Positions 42,201 to 49,302 of a stretch of 64,000 nucleotides of DNA are shown in pieces; within the stretch, counting starts at the first letter, position 1; the number at the start of each line of letters is the position of its first letter. Below the pieces are notes generated by a model, which saw nothing but the letters and a program-made list of their open reading frames with translations, had not been told where the DNA came from and did not search any database. Where the stretch lies: contig JHWU01000007.1 in NCBI GenBank assembly GCA_000622025.1, positions 17,049 through 81,048 on the forward strand. Reading direction: 5' to 3'. The position numbers and the translations under genes are program-made. The stretch is from Lachnospiraceae bacterium AD3010 (GTDB lineage Bacteria; Bacillota; Clostridia; Lachnospirales; Lachnospiraceae).

Positions 42201-43960
42201 TCAGCCTTTATCACCTGTATGGTGTCGTTACTCAGGTCAATCAGATATACATTTGAAAACGAGCTGAGGATATCCTTAAGTGTGTCAGAGACAACATCAT
42301 CCTCATCCCCCTTATCATCCAGATCCTCCGAAAGGAACATAAGGAAGATGCTTCCGGCCTCGTTTGAGGCAACCGGCCTCGTATCCAGTCTGAAGTGACG
42401 GGTATTGATATTAAAAGTGATATATTCTTCCGAGCCTTTTTCGTTGATACGGACAGCATCCTTTTTGAACTCTTCCGCCGTTCTGTCATCCGAACCGCGG
42501 TTCAGGATCTCGCTTAAGTCCCGTCCGGTTTTTGAAACCATCCTGTAAAACTCATTATTGGTAAAGAAAACGTCAAAGCCTTCCCCATCGAAACAGGTAA
42601 GGGCCATTGCCTGCGGAGTGATGATATTAACAAGACCGGCCTCTGAAAAGAGAGCCCTTTCCCCGGATCCCTCTCTCTCAGATACCCTTTCATCCTTAAA
42701 GCTCTGCATTGTGTCTTCATAGGATTTTGAGCTTCCAAAATAAAAGCCCTGAACGATCTCGCATCCTATGCTCCGGAGGAACTCCAGCTGTTCCCTTGTC
42801 TCCACTCCCTCGGAAACGGTGTGGATCTTCAGGCTTTTTGCCATCACGACAATGGATTCCACAATCTTACGGCTCCGCTCGTTAAAGGACCTCATAAGTC
42901 CCATATCTATCTTAATAACATCAAAGCGGAAGTCATTAAGCATATTTATGGAGGAGTAGCCGTTTCCAAAGTTGTCAATAGCTACGGGAAAACGGAGAGC
43001 GTGAAGCTTCTCTATCTCCTCACGCATAAGCTCAGGATCCTTCAGGACGGTTTTTTCCGTAACCTCGATAACAATGAGAGAAGGATCTATGCCGCTATCA
43101 TCTACTATGGCTCCCACTGTATCCGGTATATCCAGCACCAGAAAATCCGAATAGGTCAGATTTACGGAGATCGGAAGGGGATTATAGCCTGTTTCCACCG
43201 AACGGCCGATATTTTTTACAACCTCTCTTATCACAAAGGTGTCCAGCTTCCAGGTGAGATTATTCTCCTCAAGGACCGGGATATATGCGGAAGGGGATAT
43301 TGTCCCGCGTTCAGGATCCTCCCAGCGTGTCAAAGCCTCTGCTCCGCAGTACTTATCGTTAAGAAGCCTAACCTGCAGCTGGTAATAGACCTTGATATGT
43401 CCGTTCTTTATGGCATTGTCGATATTTTCAAGAACAAAGGTGCGGATATCCAGCGCCTCGTCCATTTTGTCATCAAAGTAATAGATCCCGGAAGCATTCT
43501 CACGCCGGTTATTCCTGCAGGCATACCTGGCCTTGCTGCAGGCTGACTCCACATCATCCCTTTCCTTACGGAATCCGTAGTAGATACCTGCCTTTACCAC
43601 GAGCCTGTCATCCACCGCAAGCTTCCTCATATCGTTAAGGATCGAAGGAATAACCTCTTCAAGCCCCTTATTATCCGAAAAAGCATAAAAACAGAACCCC
43701 CCGGGACGGGAGCTTCTCTTGTTGCCGAAATACTTACGAAGAAGGTCTGCAAAGCCCCTTAAAAGGCGATCGCCCTCCTCTTCGCCATATCTTGCGATAT
43801 AGGGTCTTACCCCTTCAAGATCAAAGAAGATCATTGCGGGATCCTTACCCTTATCGCAGGATTCATCAAAGTATTCCTCCGCCTGTCCCATAAATGCCGC
43901 CATTATGGGAAGGTTTGTCAGGCTGTCATATTGATTTAATGATTCATCAGTTGATCCCAC
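39203..43960 (-). CDS. giant GGDEF-EAL-PAS-GAF cyclic-di-GMP protein
   Basis: This 1585-residue cytoplasmic protein combines several signalling modules. A degenerate GGDEF (about 10-165) has RPGGF in place of the active loop. An EAL domain (about 175-425) keeps E208-A-L, NLT, K350 and SEGVE, but reads IDNFG where DDFG is usual. PAS-like segments span roughly 430-800. A second degenerate GGDEF has KTGNCTF. Then come a PAS, a GAF-like domain (DRVYVLDENGSPVFEW) and a final GGDEF with an intact-looking TGGDEL at 1361-1366. A C-terminal PAS closes the chain. It likely makes or breaks cyclic-di-GMP, or senses it. No membrane segment is seen. A glycosyltransferase gene overlaps its end. Confidence 0.9.
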   Translation of the reverse strand: MGSTDESLNQYDSLTNLPIMAAFMGQAEEYFDESCDKGKDPAMIFFDLEGVRPYIARYGEEEGDRLLRGFADLLRKYFGNKRSSRPGGFCFYAFSDNKGLEEVIPSILNDMRKLAVDDRLVVKAGIYYGFRKERDDVESACSKARYACRNNRRENASGIYYFDDKMDEALDIRTFVLENIDNAIKNGHIKVYYQLQVRLLNDKYCGAEALTRWEDPERGTISPSAYIPVLEENNLTWKLDTFVIREVVKNIGRSVETGYNPLPISVNLTYSDFLVLDIPDTVGAIVDDSGIDPSLIVIEVTEKTVLKDPELMREEIEKLHALRFPVAIDNFGNGYSSINMLNDFRFDVIKIDMGLMRSFNERSRKIVESIVVMAKSLKIHTVSEGVETREQLEFLRSIGCEIVQGFYFGSSKSYEDTMQSFKDERVSEREGSGERALFSEAGLVNIITPQAMALTCFDGEGFDVFFTNNEFYRMVSKTGRDLSEILNRGSDDRTAEEFKKDAVRINEKGSEEYITFNINTRHFRLDTRPVASNEAGSIFLMFLSEDLDDKGDEDDVVSDTLKDILSSFSNVYLIDLSNDTIQVIKADYGRHKSGETAHYETLLKRFSESGVIYEADVQRYLQFYDPVNLRNRFSVQKKGTCLNVFRLKIRGQYKWASIRCSAVPHSDGKKLICCTTLIEGEDRNDFVEMSRQVISIGKNSDNVSINDASLWNSLMEISDVKYFWKDADRRFLGASKSFLDFYGYDSVQKILGKNDEEMGWHPDDTKYRSDEYDVIKKGTIVRNSPGEVYAKGAKVNILSTKYPIYRNGKIEGLIGYFIDTDRILESGEEMDHALFIDVDSGLLNSRGFFLTLQSIDDNFRQNGREYSLCMLEIPEYQRILVEQGKERAGELFSIVLNTIKRTFPDGVVIAKTGNCTFSVCDKLSSSHGAFDCLKNTAEKIIKNSPDSGITVVTAFSESREKNSLHEIFTLLLKRFKDEKERLGVEAENDLLSMGNPDVFKDIPLPFIITRPVLNLGNITDVKFVFANNKYCEFSGLSRIDIMGKGYKECFDEIPEWISYAGRAANGETVTGRLYEPSFAQWMEYFATPSSILGCCNIIFWPVEDTRNERELLTKGHEEDNAIIRIARFLNKGDFGEGIYNSLSELGRVLTPDRVYVLDENGSPVFEWCAEGILPRRNRDSIIDLELDIGDIKYSFYEDGCIVVNDVEIMRKIDPKTYEFLVWEGIRSYILVPLNDNNGQLLGYVGVDNFNENESAATRRLLEEISYFISSRLIANNLLNRLDIMSNHDELTGLLNRHGYHAKMEDYLDKHPGDPFTLVLIDIDDFKIINDMYGHQTGDEALKNLAADLTSIFSNGAFIARTGGDELSVTILDKGSTGAYPLIRELSEMEHGFDFGGKHYSFRISIGYSCYPEQAEDLSMLLRQADAALYFVKSAGKHGFRQYSRDIKSSKRLNLAFNVKNVARYVPGAILVYEADDYKKILYANDELIKMFECESLEEFMEYTGGTFDGIVHPDEIKLVDDIIWAQIDKNINYCKDYVDYRIITKTGKVKEVIDCGRFVESEFYGRVFYVMLLDKDEWKDSKRVL

Positions 43961-43999
43961 GTTCTCTATTCTATAACAAATGCTGCATCACAGTCAAAG

Positions 44000-44710
44000 T
44001 CAAACCTTTTCCGTCTCACCTGATCCGTACCTAAGTGTTTTATAGAGTTCGGCACAGGAACAGTTATAGTAGGGGTTTACGTACAGGAGACCTACGAAAC
44101 CGCAGGTTATCAGGGATAACAGGGTCCATCCTATAAATGATAGATCAAAACAGAATGCCTTCCACTTATTCCCCTTCATCAGCTGTCTTGAAAAGGTAAT
44201 GACCTCCATTGCCTTCATATCGGGGTTTTCCGCCAGGATATACGGAACGAGCCTGTAGGAATACATTTTTACAAAGCCCGGTATAATAAGAAGACAGAAC
44301 CAGAGCCCAAGGAAGAGATCCGTAAGGAACATGGTTATCACATTATTTGTCCAGTTGGGCTTGAAGGCTCTTTTAAGCTCGGAGAAATCTGCCGGCTCCT
44401 CAGTATTCTTAATGAAAAAATTATAGCAGCCCACGTTCAGGGGGTTAATAAGAGCCACCTTAAGCACAAAGCCAATAGCGATTATGATCAACACCACGCT
44501 TAAGATGGCGGCAATAATAACCTTCACCTGTTCCGGTGCAAGCTTTGATTCCTTTATCACACCTCCGAAGCTCCTGGCCCCGTTAGATCCGGTATAGGTA
44601 CTGCTTGCTCCCGCAAGAAAGGTCATTATAAGGGAGACAACAATAGTCATCCCGTAATTTGCCTTCATTGCGTTCCTTCCTTTTTCCTTTAATTCTTTTG
44701 AATTCCACAT
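44000..44710 (-). CDS. DUF975 membrane protein
   Basis: The 236-residue protein matches DUF975, an uncharacterised integral membrane family common in Firmicutes. It starts MWNSKELKEKGRNAMKANYG, the family hallmark. Membrane spans follow near 20-40, 75-95, 130-150 and 180-205. The tail reads NPYYNCSCAELYKTLR, also typical. The ATG at 44710 has GGAGG 9 bases upstream; a frame extending to 44734 was rejected. It lies next to the large signalling gene but has a separate 39-base gap; a role is unknown. Confidence 0.85.
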   Translation of the reverse strand: MWNSKELKEKGRNAMKANYGMTIVVSLIMTFLAGASSTYTGSNGARSFGGVIKESKLAPEQVKVIIAAILSVVLIIIAIGFVLKVALINPLNVGCYNFFIKNTEEPADFSELKRAFKPNWTNNVITMFLTDLFLGLWFCLLIIPGFVKMYSYRLVPYILAENPDMKAMEVITFSRQLMKGNKWKAFCFDLSFIGWTLLSLITCGFVGLLYVNPYYNCSCAELYKTLRYGSGETEKV

Positions 44711-44744
44711 GAGATCTTTCCTCCATTCTGTCATTCTTCCTAAG

Positions 44745-44906
44745 ATCCTTCGCTGTCGCTCAGGATGACAAGGTCTGATCCTTAGCTGTCGCTCAGGATG
44801 ACTTGGGGCTGATCCTTCGCTGGCGCTCAGGATGACATGACCTGATGCCTTACCCTGTCATCCTGAGCGTCACCCTGTCATCCTGAGGGCGCAGCCCGAA
44901 GGATCT
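44745..44906. repeat. cluster of five ATCCTTCG-family units
   Basis: Three direct copies (44745-44770, 44778-44803, 44812-44837) read GATCCTT(C/A)GC...GCTCAGGATGAC. Two inverted units follow (44858-44870 and 44878-44906, GTCATCCTGAGGGC-GCAGCCCGAAGGATC). The cluster fills the gap between the DUF975 start and the C1 protease stop, ending 2 bases from that stop. Confidence 0.85.
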
Positions 44907-44908
44907 TA

Positions 44909-47158
44909 TCACTTGATCACCTCGCCCTTATAATTATTCTTAAACGATATTTTATAAGAATTACCGGAAACGGTGGTATAGCTGTAATCATTCTTTTTCG
45001 GCTTCATCTTTATACCGTCAGCCGTAACGGTGAGTTTCTTCAGCTTCCCCTTCTTCACCTTAAAGCTTACCATCTCCTCTGTCACTGCCCTTTCAACCAC
45101 ATCAAATTTCATAGTGGTCTTTCTTGTGCCTTCTCTATAGGGTGTGCTGTTCTTTTTCCATTTAATTACCGCGGTGGCGCTGCCCCTCTTTTTATTTTTC
45201 TTAAAGCTGATCTTGTAGTCAGTCTTATAGCTGTACAGGACTCCCTTATAAATTATAAAAGACTTCTTCGAGGGAGTGATCTTCTTTCCGCTAAACTGGT
45301 ACTTCTGACTGTCTGCAGCTTTTCCGTCCTCCAGACTCACGCATAAAACGTCCTTTCCGTCCTGAGTCCTGTAGGTATTGTACTCCGAATTGTAGATAAG
45401 GGTCATCTCCTGTCCGGATGTGTCCTTTATCTTTTTCTCTGTTTCAGCAGGATAGGTATCATCAGTGAACACCGTATGGGCAGAGATACAGAAGTTGCCA
45501 TTACCGCTTCCTTCTTCCCAGTCTTCGTCGTCAGCCAGATCAATCCATTCGCCGTTATTCAGATAAAAGCTCTGGCCATTCTTTATCCCGCACTTAGACA
45601 TATATTTTTGCATATTAAGGTTGGCCTCATAGATCACGGAGCAGCTTCCTGTACGTACCACCACTGAAAAGTATGTATCCTTTTCAAGGAGCGCCGGGGC
45701 AGCAAGTGGAACCGTGTATATGCCGGGGAGTGCAAATTTGCCCTTTGTGGTGGATTTTTCGAGCTTTATCCCATCTGTCGGACTCCCCCCATCCTTCAGA
45801 TTCCGGTATATTTCTATCTCATAATCGGTCTCCTCCGGAATCTCCAGAGTAACCTCCTTAAGATACTCATTACTGTCTTTCTGCACCTTATACACATTTG
45901 CAGCGCTGGTACCAACAGTAGCAGTTCTAATCGAATGTATCTGGGTGTCATAATAGTAGTTATTATCGTATCTTTTTACGTCCTTTGTAACCTCGAATAT
46001 ATATGCACCGTTTGTAAGTCCCTGATCATAATAGGAGAGCCAGAAATAATTATCATAATTGTAGAAATCCTTTTCGTCTTTATAATTCCAGCTGTTTCTC
46101 ACAAGCCAGGCCCCGTCTTGCCCGGGACCACCGCTATTAAAATTGCTGCTGGAAAAGTTGTCATTCCAGCCCACAACAGTCACAAGATGGTTTTGTCCAC
46201 CTGAATTATAACAATAATATGCACTATTTTTTTCATTGTAATAGCTTTTGTAGAGTTCACCGGATGTTTCCGCATCAAAAAATATCCCTACGGCTCCGTT
46301 CTGCATCAGGGCTTCCTTCACGACCTTCATGCCGTTTTCATCATGTATATCGGCTACATAAAGATCCGTAAGGTCATATATCTCCTTATCCGCAAGGGCA
46401 TCCAGGTCTATATTCAGATTATTCTCTTCATCGAAGCGGCGATCTCTTTCGTAATCTTTTGTTTTCACAGCAGACTCCGCATAGGGAAGCTCATTCTCTG
46501 AGACAAAACCGTAGCCCTTACTAAGGTACTGCCCCGTAAAAAGGTGGTTTCCTCCGACATCTAAGAGAAACGCATCACTGGCTTTCTCATCCTTCGGCAC
46601 TATCTCACTTACGGCGGCATCATTGCCTACAATGGGGTTTTCCCTGGTCTTATAGATCCCGAGCCCGAGATAGAGCTCGCTTAAGTCTATGCTTTTATCC
46701 GCTCTTCCCTTATTGATCTCCCTGAATTCCACCGGTGCGATGGTGGAAAAATCCCAGCAGGTTCCAAAGTTGGCCTGATCCCTTACAGCGGGATACATAG
46801 CAGTGATTATCTCCTTTGTCTCCTCGTCGTTATTTCCGGGGAAGCGGGACGGGAGCCCGGCTCTCGGGGTATAATCCGTAGCCGCAACCGACGCGTCTTC
46901 ACCATGGGCACGGCTTTTTATTTCCGAAAATGAAATGTCCTCATCCGTCATATGAACATCATTATCCCAGGGCATGGGTATGCCCCCGGTCCTTCGAACA
47001 GGCATCTCTTCGGTTATTTCATTTAGAGATAACGCTGCATTTTCAGATAGTGAATCAGCTTCGTTCGTAGCCTCATCTGCAAATACGGGAACCGCAGATA
47101 TAAAAAGACTAAGCGCAAAAAATGCAGCAATGATCCCTGAAAATCTTAATTTTCTCAT
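44909..47158 (-). CDS. secreted papain-like (C1) cysteine protease
   Basis: The 749-residue protein has a signal peptide (1-27, ending PVFA). A C1A catalytic domain spans roughly 115-390. The oxyanion Gln128 and Cys134 lie in VRDQANFGTCWDFS, His324 in GGQNHLVTVVGWND and Asn355 in WLVRNSWNYKD. A lectin-like beta domain follows (VTLEIPEETDYEIEIYRNL), then beta repeats such as KKITPSKKSFIIYKGVLYSYKTDYKISFKK. The absence of a C-terminal anchor suggests release or wall retention by the repeats. It lies downstream of the ECF sigma / GG-leader pair, after a terminator. Confidence 0.9.
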   Translation of the reverse strand: MRKLRFSGIIAAFFALSLFISAVPVFADEATNEADSLSENAALSLNEITEEMPVRRTGGIPMPWDNDVHMTDEDISFSEIKSRAHGEDASVAATDYTPRAGLPSRFPGNNDEETKEIITAMYPAVRDQANFGTCWDFSTIAPVEFREINKGRADKSIDLSELYLGLGIYKTRENPIVGNDAAVSEIVPKDEKASDAFLLDVGGNHLFTGQYLSKGYGFVSENELPYAESAVKTKDYERDRRFDEENNLNIDLDALADKEIYDLTDLYVADIHDENGMKVVKEALMQNGAVGIFFDAETSGELYKSYYNEKNSAYYCYNSGGQNHLVTVVGWNDNFSSSNFNSGGPGQDGAWLVRNSWNYKDEKDFYNYDNYFWLSYYDQGLTNGAYIFEVTKDVKRYDNNYYYDTQIHSIRTATVGTSAANVYKVQKDSNEYLKEVTLEIPEETDYEIEIYRNLKDGGSPTDGIKLEKSTTKGKFALPGIYTVPLAAPALLEKDTYFSVVVRTGSCSVIYEANLNMQKYMSKCGIKNGQSFYLNNGEWIDLADDEDWEEGSGNGNFCISAHTVFTDDTYPAETEKKIKDTSGQEMTLIYNSEYNTYRTQDGKDVLCVSLEDGKAADSQKYQFSGKKITPSKKSFIIYKGVLYSYKTDYKISFKKNKKRGSATAVIKWKKNSTPYREGTRKTTMKFDVVERAVTEEMVSFKVKKGKLKKLTVTADGIKMKPKKNDYSYTTVSGNSYKISFKNNYKGEVIK

Positions 47159-47215
47159 TACATTTTCCTCAATATCTATAACTTATCTTCTATGAATCCG
47201 TCTCTTACATTCTAC

Positions 47216-47245
47216 AAAAAACGCGGGGCAAAAACAATGCCCCGC
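47216..47245 (-). terminator. intrinsic terminator after the GG-leader gene
   Basis: Minus strand: GCGGGGC pairs with GCCCCGC around a 9-base loop and is followed by GTTTTTTG. It starts 30 bases past the stop of the 102-residue gene, separating that unit from the C1 protease. Confidence 0.9.
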
Positions 47246-47274
47246 CGCTCTTCTTCTTTTAAATACCTTACTGC

Positions 47275-47583
47275 TCACAGTCCTTCGATCGTACGGAAAC
47301 AGCTGTGGCAGAGCCCCCTGCTGCCGGAATAAAGCTCTATCATCCGCTTTTCCTTCTTTCCGGTTACCGGATCCTCGCTGCAGTATGGGCAGTAAGCACT
47401 GATCATAACCGTATCGTCCCCGGTATCCGCTCCTCCCGCCGCATTCTCAAGCTCATCATCTGAAAGCATCTTCATATTTTTTGATCCGTTTATGGTCTCA
47501 TCTATAACACCCTGAAGGCTGCTCTCTTCTTCAAATCTCTGATAATCAAACAGAGTTTTCAGCATTTTTCCTGTATTATTCAT
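47275..47583 (-). CDS. double-glycine-leader zinc-ribbon-like small protein
   Basis: I do not recognise a named family. The 102-residue protein has an acidic helical N-terminus (DYQRFEEESSLQGVIDE), then MKMLSDDELENAAGG (residues 37-51). That is the hallmark end of bacteriocin-type leader peptides cut after Gly-Gly. The remaining 51 residues hold two CxxC pairs (C65/C68 in YCPYCSE, C92/C95 in LCHSCF), suggesting a zinc ribbon or a modified peptide. The gene is 36 bases after an ECF sigma factor and ends at a strong terminator. It could be a leader-bearing secreted peptide or a regulator of the sigma factor. No C39 transporter is in the window. Confidence 0.65.
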   Translation of the reverse strand: MNNTGKMLKTLFDYQRFEEESSLQGVIDETINGSKNMKMLSDDELENAAGGADTGDDTVMISAYCPYCSEDPVTGKKEKRMIELYSGSRGLCHSCFRTIEGL

Positions 47584-47619
47584 ATCTACTCCTCCTCCGT
47601 GATTCCTTGTTCTGATATT

Positions 47620-48123
47620 TTATACGATGCTGAAACCGCCTTTGGCAGCTTTTTTTGAAAAAAACTCTTTCATAGCCTTTAAGGCGCTGTTATGTCTTAT
47701 CTTTACCTGGCCGTATGAAAGCCCCGTCCTTGCTTCTATCTCCCTTAGCTTCAGTCCTTCGTAATAATGCAGTACGATAACCGTTCTTTCCTCATCCGAA
47801 AGCTTATTTATGGCTTCCGCGATCTCGCTAAGGGTTTCCCGGTTTAACAGCTCACTGTCAACCTGAAAGTCGGAAGAAAGCTCCTCCGGTATTTCCTCCG
47901 TGGTCTTACTGGTTCTGTAAAAGTCAATAACGGTATTTCTCGCAATGGTAAATATCCAGGTGGAGAGAGAGGCCTTCTCACTGTTATAGCCCCCGATATA
48001 GTTCTGCACCTTTATGAATACATCAGAACAGATATCCTCCGCATCATCCGGACTGTTTACCTTGTTCCTGATAAAATTCAGTACTTTGTCGTGGTAGTCC
48101 CTATAGATTGTCTCTATGTCCAT
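47620..48123 (-). CDS. ECF RNA polymerase sigma factor
   Basis: The 167-residue protein is a group 4 sigma factor. Region 2 reads YRDYHDKVLNFIRNKVNSPDDAEDICSDVFIKV and STWIFTIARNTVIDFYR. Region 4 reads EEIAEAIN..LSDEERTVIVLHYYEG and EIEARTGLSYGQVKIRHNSALKAM. No anti-sigma gene with a membrane anchor is adjacent; the only partner is the 102-residue GG-leader protein downstream, so control may be atypical. The target promoters are unknown. Confidence 0.92.
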   Translation of the reverse strand: MDIETIYRDYHDKVLNFIRNKVNSPDDAEDICSDVFIKVQNYIGGYNSEKASLSTWIFTIARNTVIDFYRTSKTTEEIPEELSSDFQVDSELLNRETLSEIAEAINKLSDEERTVIVLHYYEGLKLREIEARTGLSYGQVKIRHNSALKAMKEFFSKKAAKGGFSIV

Positions 48124-48180
48124 GGCTTCTCCGTTTCAGATGAGTATCATCCAGCACATTCTATCACAAATAGGAGTCAA

Positions 48181-48210
48181 TGAGTCAACGGGGACGGTTC
48201 TTTTTGACTT
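48181..48210. repeat. GGGGACGGTTC repeat motif
   Basis: TCAACGGGGACGGTTC runs into TTTTTGACTT, with AGTCAA/TTGACT arms able to pair across it. Motifs of this form are widespread in clostridial genomes, and I associate them with RAYT-type transposases from memory. It lies between yigZ and the sigma factor gene; the minus-strand GTTGACT may serve as a -35 box for the sigma gene. Confidence 0.5.
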
Positions 48211-48216
48211 GTTTTT

Positions 48217-48837
48217 TCAGATCTTGAACTCCACTTCCCCGGACAGCTTCTCCGTCAGAGTGTCTGTCAACAGCTCCGCCACCTCTGACTCGGCACTTAC
48301 AAGGAAGCAGACCCGTTCACCGTACTCCGTATTAACAGGAAAAAGACCGTAATCCTCCAGTATCCTCCTGACCTTTCCCTCATTCCTGTAGTCAAAGGTA
48401 AAGCTTAAGTCCCTGCTGTCCGTTACTCTTACTATACCGTTTTCAGCGGCCTTAAGTGCTTCCTTTGATGCATCCGTATAGGCTCGTACCAGGCCTCCCG
48501 TTCCAAGCAGTGTCCCTCCGAAGTATCTGGTCACCACCAGGATCACGTTTTTTAAGCCTGCTCCGGAAAGCACGCTCATTATAGGTTTTCCCGCTGTTCC
48601 GGAGGGCTCTCCGTCATCGGAGGAATGAAGGATGTCCGGTGCCCCCTCTTCACCAGCTATTATGTACGCGCTGCAATTATGCTTCGCGTCGTAGTGCTTT
48701 TTCTTTATTGAGTTTAAAAAACTCACAGCCTCTTCAGGAGAGGAAACATGGGAAAGATAAGCTATAAATCTGGATTTTTTCTCCGTGACCTCGCCGGTAA
48801 AGATACAGTTTTCTTTTACTGTAAGGTATTTTTCCAT
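48217..48837 (-). CDS. yigZ: YigZ/IMPACT family protein
   Basis: The 206-residue protein is a two-domain YigZ/IMPACT (UPF0029) member. The N-terminal domain shows KKSRFIAYLSHVSS, HNCSAYIIAG, DDGEPSGTAGKPIMSVL and VTRYFGGTLLGTGGLVRAY. A C-terminal DUF1949-like domain follows. The biochemical role is unsettled; eukaryotic relatives regulate translation by Gcn1. No partner gene is adjacent. It ends 11 bases from a dispersed GGGGACGG motif. Confidence 0.92.
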   Translation of the reverse strand: MEKYLTVKENCIFTGEVTEKKSRFIAYLSHVSSPEEAVSFLNSIKKKHYDAKHNCSAYIIAGEEGAPDILHSSDDGEPSGTAGKPIMSVLSGAGLKNVILVVTRYFGGTLLGTGGLVRAYTDASKEALKAAENGIVRVTDSRDLSFTFDYRNEGKVRRILEDYGLFPVNTEYGERVCFLVSAESEVAELLTDTLTEKLSGEVEFKI

Positions 48838-48856
48838 GGAGTTTATTCTATATAAA

Positions 48857-48912
48857 GATCCTTCGTCGCTTCGCTCCTCAGGATGACAGTAATGCTTCGC
48901 TCCTCAGGATGC
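48857..48912. repeat. ATCCTTCG-family dyad, full and partial copies
   Basis: GATCCTTCGTCGC-TTCG-CTCCTCAGGATGAC (48857-48887) is followed by a partial GCTTCGCTCCTCAGGATGC. It leads into the composite two-hairpin element, exactly as at 29134-29223. Confidence 0.8.
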
Positions 48913-48973
48913 AAAAATGTCCAGTGGACATTTTTCGGGCACGTATTGACGCGCTGAGCGCGTCAGTGCCCCG
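48913..48973. repeat. composite two-hairpin repeat, copy 2
   Basis: The first stem is AAAAATGTCC-AGT-GGACATTTTT and the second GGGCAC, TGACGCGC, loop TGA, GCGCGTCA, GTGCCC. Compared with copy 1 at 29163, two stem positions in the first hairpin changed together with their partners. Confidence 0.8.
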
Positions 48974-48982
48974 TGATGCTCC

Positions 48983-49231
48983 TCAGGATTCCGCCGGCGG
49001 TACGCCGTACTTTATTGCGGAAACCGGACATACATAGGCGCAGCTCGCGCACATAAGGCAGGGCTTCTCCCATTCGGGTCTGTTATTTATCCATTTGATA
49101 TGCCCTGTGGGACATTCATCATAGCAGAGCTTACAGGAATCGCACTCATCGGTTGCGTAAAATCTTGGATCCCTGCTTCTGTCTGTCCATTTTTCTTTTT
49201 TTACAAGCCACCTAAAAAAACTTTTAAGCAT
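48983..49231 (-). CDS. orphan 2[4Fe-4S] ferredoxin, EFR1-like C-terminus
   Basis: The 82-residue protein carries two [4Fe-4S] motifs: CDSCKLCYDECP and CLMCASCAYVCP. Their spacing and the linker TGHIKWINNRPEWEKPC are those of EFR1-family ferredoxins, which normally have a flavodoxin-like N-terminal half. That half is absent here. The gene begins 11 bases after an intrinsic terminator stem with only a weak GAAGAA site, and its last codons (ES, stop) are encoded by a repeat dyad. It may be a free-standing ferredoxin or a truncated remnant. Confidence 0.75.
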   Translation of the reverse strand: MLKSFFRWLVKKEKWTDRSRDPRFYATDECDSCKLCYDECPTGHIKWINNRPEWEKPCLMCASCAYVCPVSAIKYGVPPAES

Positions 49232-49242
49232 ATTTCTTCAAT

Positions 49243-49269
49243 AAAAGCCCGCAGTTTCCGCGGGCTTTT
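49243..49269 (-). terminator. intrinsic terminator after the DUF3048 lipoprotein gene
   Basis: AAAAGCCCGC pairs perfectly with GCGGGCTTTT around a 7-base loop. On the minus strand it ends TTTTATTG. It begins 33 bases past the upstream gene's stop and only 11 bases before the ferredoxin ATG. Confidence 0.9.
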
Positions 49270-49302
49270 GATGTTTCAGGGTGTGTGAGCTTTATCCGCT
49301 CC

